64,000 bases of DNA from Tumebacillus algifaecis. GTDB lineage: Bacteria > Bacillota > Bacilli > Tumebacillales > Tumebacillaceae. Made by a program: the position numbers and the translations under genes. The notes beneath the pieces were generated by a model. The model saw only the letters and a list, made by a program, of their open reading frames with translations, did no database searches and had not been told where the DNA came from. The stretch is from the NCBI RefSeq assembly GCF_002243515.1, contig NZ_CP022657.1, positions 278,001 through 342,000 on the forward strand, given 5' to 3'. Below, piece by piece: positions 59,876 through 64,000 of this stretch. Positions within the stretch are counted from its first letter, which is position 1; every line of letters begins with the position of its first letter.

Positions 59876-60820
59876 ATGGCAACCATCCAAGCTGTACCGA
59901 ATCGTGAACAGCTCGACCAATACAAAGAACGCTTACTTCAACTGAAAAAAGAGCGCAACGCGATCATCCTCGCCCATTACTATATGCGTGCGGAGGTGCA
60001 AGAAGTTGCAGATTACATCGGTGACTCCTTCGGCCTCGCACAAAAGGCAAAAGACACCGACGCAGATGTGATTCTCTTTTGCGGCGTTCACTTTATGGCT
60101 GAAAGTGCAAAAATTCTCAATCCAAATAAAATCGTGCTCATGCCGGACGAACGCTCTGGCTGCCCGATGGCCGATATGGTCACCGGCGAAGGTCTGCGCA
60201 AACTGAAAGCGGAGCATCCGAACGCGACGGTCGTGGCCTATGTTAACACGTCGGCAGAAGTGAAGGCCGAAACGGACATCTGCTGCACGTCCTCCAACGC
60301 ATTGAAAGTGATCAACTCGGTCGAATCGGATGAGATCATCTGGGTGCCCGACAAAAACCTCGGTCACTACGTCTCTCAGTTCACCGACAAGAAAATGATC
60401 ATCTGGCAAGGCTACTGCAACACGCACGACCTGCTCACACCCGAAGAGGTGTTGGCGCTCAAAGCAGAATACCCGGATGCACCGATCGTCGTTCACCCGG
60501 AGTGCCGTCCTGAAGTTGTCGCGCTGGGCGACTACGTAGGCTCCACCACCGGCATTCTCAAATACTGCCGCGAGTCGGACTTCAAAAACTACATCGTCGC
60601 GACAGAAGAAGGCGTTCGTTACATGCTGGAGAAGGAATCTCCGGAGAAGACGTTCCACTTCGCTTCTCGTTACATGGTCTGCCCGAACATGAAAGTTCAT
60701 AACGTCAAAAAAATGGTTCGCGCACTGGAAACGATGCAGCCGCAGATCGAAGTCGATCCGGAAGTTGCAGAAAAGGCGCGCCGCTCTCTTGACCGCATGC
60801 TTGAAATCGTCCCGAAGTAG
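59876..60820 (+). CDS. nadA: Quinolinate synthase
   Basis: The 314-residue [4Fe-4S] enzyme condenses iminoaspartate with dihydroxyacetone phosphate to quinolinate. Three cluster Cys are visible in FCGVHFMAESAKILNP, ICCTSSNAL and MVCPNMKVHNV; the substrate segment AHYYMRAEVQEVADYIGDS is near residue 32. Length matches the short NadA type (about 300-370). AGAAGGGG precedes ATG 59876; the track of upstream codons to 59792 overlaps the promoter and is rejected. nadB starts 62 nt after the stop. Confidence 0.94.
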   Translation: MATIQAVPNREQLDQYKERLLQLKKERNAIILAHYYMRAEVQEVADYIGDSFGLAQKAKDTDADVILFCGVHFMAESAKILNPNKIVLMPDERSGCPMADMVTGEGLRKLKAEHPNATVVAYVNTSAEVKAETDICCTSSNALKVINSVESDEIIWVPDKNLGHYVSQFTDKKMIIWQGYCNTHDLLTPEEVLALKAEYPDAPIVVHPECRPEVVALGDYVGSTTGILKYCRESDFKNYIVATEEGVRYMLEKESPEKTFHFASRYMVCPNMKVHNVKKMVRALETMQPQIEVDPEVAEKARRSLDRMLEIVPK

Positions 60821-60882
60821 CTGCGGCACATAGCAAGTCAGACATCACGAACCTCGAGCACTCGGTGAAGGAGACACATCAG

Positions 60883-62502
60883 ATGTTCTCACGATTCCTT
60901 GTAAACTTTAAGGCGGAAGACGTAGCTACTCATGACACGGATGTCGTCGTGATCGGCACGGGCATCGCCGGCATGTATACGGCGCTAAAGATCAGCGAAT
61001 ATGCAAACGTCATCATCCTTTGTAAAAAAGGTCTCACCGAGAGCAATACCAACCGGGCACAAGGGGGAATCGCCGCGGCCATCGCCGAAGGCGATTCCCC
61101 TGACTTGCATCGAGAAGATACGATGATGGCCGGGGCCGGTCTCAATGACCTCGCCGCCGTCGAAGTTCTCGCCAACGAAGGTCCGGATCTCGTAAACGAC
61201 CTGATCCGTCTCGGCACACAATTCGATACGGAAAACGATGAAGACGGTGAGCATCTCGCGCTCACCCGCGAAGGCGCACACAGCAGACGCCGCATCCTGC
61301 ACGCCAACGGCGATGCGACAGGTGCTGAGATCGTCCGCGCGCTTGCTGTGCAAGTGCGCAACAACAAGCGCATCCAAGTGATTGAAGGCGCATTCGCCAT
61401 CGACCTGATCACAGCTGAGAACGGGTCGTGCAAAGGCGTGCTCTACCAAAAGTCGGGCAAACTGCACTACATAAGATCCCAAGCCACCGTGCTTGCCACA
61501 GGCGGTGCAGGCAACATGTATCGCTACACATCCAACCCTTCTGTCACCACTGCAGACGGTTTTGCCATGGCATACCGAGCGGGTGCACAGCTGCAGGACT
61601 TGGAGTTCATCCAGTTCCACCCGACGACTTTGAATTATCCGGGCGCCCCGCGCTTTCTGATCTCCGAAGCACTGCGCGGAGAAGGGGCGGTGCTACGCAA
61701 CATCGCAGGCGAGCGTTTCATGCCCGCTTATCATGAGCTGGCCGAACTGGCCCCGCGCGATATCGTGGCCCGGGCCATCGTCTCGGAGATCGAGAAAACA
61801 AAAGCGACGTTCATCTACCTTGACATCACGCATCAGCCTGACGAATTGATCAAGTCGCGTTTTCCGACGATCTATGAGTTCTGTCTGCAATACGGTCTCG
61901 ACCTGACCACCGATTGGATTCCGGTCGCGCCAGCCGCGCATTACGTGATGGGCGGTGTAAAGACCGATCTCAATGGCGAAACGAATGTCAGAAGGCTGTT
62001 TGCCTGCGGTGAAGTGTCCTGCACGGGGGTGCACGGCGCCAACCGCCTCGCTTCCAACTCGCTGTCCGAAGCGATCGTCTTTGGCAAACGCATCGCCGAA
62101 CGCATCGAAGAGTTCTTACAGACTGACACGGGCGACTTGATCGCGCTGCCACAAACGGAGCGGGTCATGCAAAGCCCGATTGAGAAAATTGACAACCGCC
62201 GCCTCCATCTGCAAAAAGTGATGGTGCGCCACGTCGGCGTCAAGCGCACCCGCGATTCCTTGGAGCGGGCCTTGTCCGAACTGGGCAGATATGTCCCGAT
62301 GCTCTCTCAAACCTATAGCAAAAAAGGGGACTGGGAGTTTATCAACCTGCTGACGGCGGCCCTTTTGACGACGCAAGCTGCTCTGCTGCGCGAAGAGAGT
62401 CGCGGCGGTCATTACCGCAATGATTTTCCGAAAGCAAAAGACTCCTGGCTGAAACACACCATCTTCCAACGGGATGTGGGTGTAATCGAAGAGAGGTGCT
62501 AA
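60883..62502 (+). CDS. nadB: L-aspartate oxidase
   Basis: The 539-residue FAD enzyme oxidises L-aspartate to iminoaspartate for NadA. FAD loop VVVIGTGIAGMYTALKISEY is near residues 22-41. NRAQGGIAAAIAEGDSPDLH, HPTTLNYPGAPRFLISEALR and GEVSCTGVHGANRLASNSLS are family segments shared with fumarate reductase flavoproteins; the neighbourhood selects NadB. AAGGAG lies 9 nt before ATG 60883. The nadC ATG follows two bases after the stop-TAA, so the pair is coupled. Confidence 0.93.
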   Translation: MFSRFLVNFKAEDVATHDTDVVVIGTGIAGMYTALKISEYANVIILCKKGLTESNTNRAQGGIAAAIAEGDSPDLHREDTMMAGAGLNDLAAVEVLANEGPDLVNDLIRLGTQFDTENDEDGEHLALTREGAHSRRRILHANGDATGAEIVRALAVQVRNNKRIQVIEGAFAIDLITAENGSCKGVLYQKSGKLHYIRSQATVLATGGAGNMYRYTSNPSVTTADGFAMAYRAGAQLQDLEFIQFHPTTLNYPGAPRFLISEALRGEGAVLRNIAGERFMPAYHELAELAPRDIVARAIVSEIEKTKATFIYLDITHQPDELIKSRFPTIYEFCLQYGLDLTTDWIPVAPAAHYVMGGVKTDLNGETNVRRLFACGEVSCTGVHGANRLASNSLSEAIVFGKRIAERIEEFLQTDTGDLIALPQTERVMQSPIEKIDNRRLHLQKVMVRHVGVKRTRDSLERALSELGRYVPMLSQTYSKKGDWEFINLLTAALLTTQAALLREESRGGHYRNDFPKAKDSWLKHTIFQRDVGVIEERC

Positions 62503-62503
62503 T

Positions 62504-63346
62504 ATGCTGCTAGATGAGCGTGTAATTGAACGAGCGGTGCGTGCCGCTCTTGAAGAAGATATCGGTTCTGGTGACATCACGACCAACTCGATCGTTTCCA
62601 GAGACAAAGCGGGCCACGGCACCCTGCTTGCCAAAGAGCCTGGCGTCATCGCCGGGCTTGATGTGGCAGAGGTCGCCTTCAAACTGGTCGATCCGACCCT
62701 GGAGATCAAACGGCTCGTCGCAGATGGTGATGCGGTGGCCAAAGGCACTCCGCTGATGGAAGTGTTCGGCTCCGCGCGCTCGATTCTGATCGCTGAGCGC
62801 GTCGCGCTCAACTTCCTGCAACGCATGTCGGGGATTGCTACCCGCACTTCTAAGTTTGTCGAGTTGGTGCGCTACTACAACGCGAAGATCGTCGATACCC
62901 GCAAAACCACACCGGGCCTGCGCGCCTTGGAAAAATATGCGGTCGTCATCGGCGGTGGCCGCAACCATCGCTTCGGTCTGTTCGATGCTGTGCTGATCAA
63001 AGATAACCACATCGAGATCGCAGGTGGCGTCAAACAGGCAATCATGGCAGCCCGCCACCAGATCCCGCACACGATGCGCGTCGAAGTGGAAGTGGAGTCC
63101 TTGGAGCAGATCGATGAAGCGCTCGAAGTGAAAGCGGACATCATCATGTTGGACAACATGACGTTCGAAACGATGCGCGAAGCGGTCGAAAAGATCGCCG
63201 GACGCGCATTGATCGAAGCGTCTGGCGGCGTGACCGAAGAGACGATCGTCGATATCGCCAAGACCGGTGTCGATTACATTTCGATCGGCGCCTTGACCCA
63301 TTCGATCAAGTCGCTCGACATCTCGCTTGATATCCTCGCGAAATAA
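62504..63346 (+). CDS. nadC: Nicotinate-nucleotide pyrophosphorylase (carboxylating)
   Basis: The 280-residue enzyme joins quinolinate and PRPP to nicotinate mononucleotide with loss of CO2. The start RAALEEDIGSGDITTNSIVS, the central DTRKTTPGLRALEKYAVVIG-type loop, GGGRNHRFGLFDAVLIKDNH and the final VDYISIGALTHSIKSLDISL are all characteristic. Length is normal. GAGAGGTG overlaps the end of nadB. It completes aspartate-to-NaMN synthesis. Confidence 0.95.
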   Translation: MLLDERVIERAVRAALEEDIGSGDITTNSIVSRDKAGHGTLLAKEPGVIAGLDVAEVAFKLVDPTLEIKRLVADGDAVAKGTPLMEVFGSARSILIAERVALNFLQRMSGIATRTSKFVELVRYYNAKIVDTRKTTPGLRALEKYAVVIGGGRNHRFGLFDAVLIKDNHIEIAGGVKQAIMAARHQIPHTMRVEVEVESLEQIDEALEVKADIIMLDNMTFETMREAVEKIAGRALIEASGGVTEETIVDIAKTGVDYISIGALTHSIKSLDISLDILAK

Positions 63347-63361
63347 CGGAGAAGAGAACAT

Positions 63362-64000
63362 ATGATACTCGTTTTAGATGTAGGGAATACGAATATTACG
63401 CTCGGCGTATACAAAGGAAAAGAACTGCTCTACCATTGGCGCATCGCGACCATCCGCGAACGCACCGAAGATGAATTGGGGATTCTCGTCAAAAGCCTGC
63501 TCGCCGACAAAGGCATCTCCGTGGGCGAGATCAACGGCATCGCGATCTCCTCGGTCGTGCCGCCGCTGATGTTTGCGCTGGAGCGCATGTCGGTCAACTA
63601 TTTCGGCCACAAGCCGATCGTCATCGGCCCAGGCGTGAAGACGGGACTGAACATCAAGTACGAAAATCCGCGTGAAGTCGGCGCTGACCGCATCGTCAAC
63701 GCCGTCGCTGCGATCGAAAAATACGGCTACCCGCTGATCATCGTCGATTTTGGTACCGCGACGACCTTTTGCGTGATCAACGAGCAAGGCGACTACATGG
63801 GTGGCGTAGTGGCACCTGGCATCAACATCTCGACAGAAGCGCTGTTCCGCCATGCGGCGAAACTGCCGCGCATCGAGATCACCCGTCCGCAGAGCGTCGT
63901 GGGACGCAACACGGTGACCTCGATGCAATCGGGTGTCCTCTATGGATTTACGGGACAGGTTGATGGCATCGTGTCGCGGATCAAAAAGGAATTCAACCTG
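63362..64000 (+). CDS. coaX: Type III pantothenate kinase, 3' end beyond the window
   Basis: The 213 residues seen are the first four fifths of the usual 255-260. CoaX phosphorylates pantothenate, first step of coenzyme A synthesis, and is not inhibited by CoA. The acetate-kinase-fold motifs are [17 protein letters not shown] at the start, [11 protein letters not shown] near residue 100, [20 protein letters not shown] near 122-141, and [18 protein letters not shown] precedes the ATG, 15 nt after nadC, so it is likely in the same operon. In B. subtilis coaX follows ftsH directly; here fhs and nadABC intervene. Confidence 0.94.
   Translation, partial: MILVLDVGNTNITLGVYKGKELLYHWRIATIRERTEDELGILVKSLLADKGISVGEINGIAISSVVPPLMFALERMSVNYFGHKPIVIGPGVKTGLNIKYENPREVGADRIVNAVAAIEKYGYPLIIVDFGTATTFCVINEQGDYMGGVVAPGINISTEALFRHAAKLPRIEITRPQSVVGRNTVTSMQSGVLYGFTGQVDGIVSRIKKEFNL

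Overview
The window reads as a chromosomal segment of an endospore-forming Firmicute, most like the Alicyclobacillaceae (Tumebacillus-type). Evidence is gene content and order, not a database match. spoIIE-yabS-yabT-tilS-hpt-ftsH follows the Bacillus subtilis order, pbpG-speE-speB matches the B. subtilis PBP2d/spermidine locus, and sporulation genes recur (SpoVIF-like, SASP-like, CmpA, SpoIIE). Coding DNA is GC-rich with strong GGAGG ribosome-binding sites. An AT-richer island of secreted proteins lies at about 7.8-11.2 kb. I saw no rRNA, tRNA, CRISPR array or insertion sequence.

Layout. 0-7.8 kb: small sporulation/hypothetical genes, aspB, pbpG, speE-speB, ywiB, XapX. 8.1-11.2 kb: a secreted DUF6345 (caspase-like) protein, a PepSY/YcdB-like partner, a lipoprotein and a small secreted protein. 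11.4-14.5 kb: a CstR-controlled sulfide/persulfide operon (TauE exporter, rhodanese-MBL fusion, TusA, DsrE, CstR) behind two 16-bp palindromic operators. 15.3-18.9 kb: two tandem thermolysin-like M4 proteases and the 3' remnant of a third. 19.1-29.2 kb: SASP, GNAT, then a sigma-54 activator and its lysine-fermentation operon kdd-kamA-kamB-kamC-kamD-kamE. 29.2-35.2 kb: a nonsense-mutated vanZ, DUF2515, an RRNPP-type quorum-sensing regulator with a divergent 42-aa pre-pro-peptide, and two Opp/Dpp-like permeases. 35.3-37.7 kb: four tiny peptide genes and a 490-aa HEMMH protein under one promoter, a candidate undescribed RiPP-like system. 37.9-46.4 kb: a FadR-boxed beta-oxidation operon (fadF/etfD, thiolase, hbd, crotonase, two acyl-CoA dehydrogenases, meaB). 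46.4-57.5 kb: cmpA, comEB, spoIIE, yabS, yabT, thrE-like pair, tilS, hpt, ftsH. 57.5-64 kb: HD-domain pseudogene, fhs, nadA-nadB-nadC, coaX (cut by the window end).

How the parts fit. The kam operon would convert lysine to 3-keto-5-aminohexanoate, but the cleavage and later genes are not beside it. The beta-oxidation operon carries acyl-CoA to acetyl-CoA and passes electrons through FadF toward menaquinone. nadABC makes nicotinate mononucleotide from aspartate.

The strongest leads are (1) the peptide/HEMMH cluster, where three of four peptides share an N-terminus and one carries six [RN]PIGI repeats; (2) the RRNPP regulator with a peptide holding two LPPQH copies, too short for routine ORF calling; and (3) a TGCCGAAATTTCGGCA palindrome family flanking the -10 of the kam activator gene and recurring upstream of the sigma-54 promoter. 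Two genes (thiolase and the ThrE N-half) are each broken by one missing G in a G-run, which suggests base-calling error.
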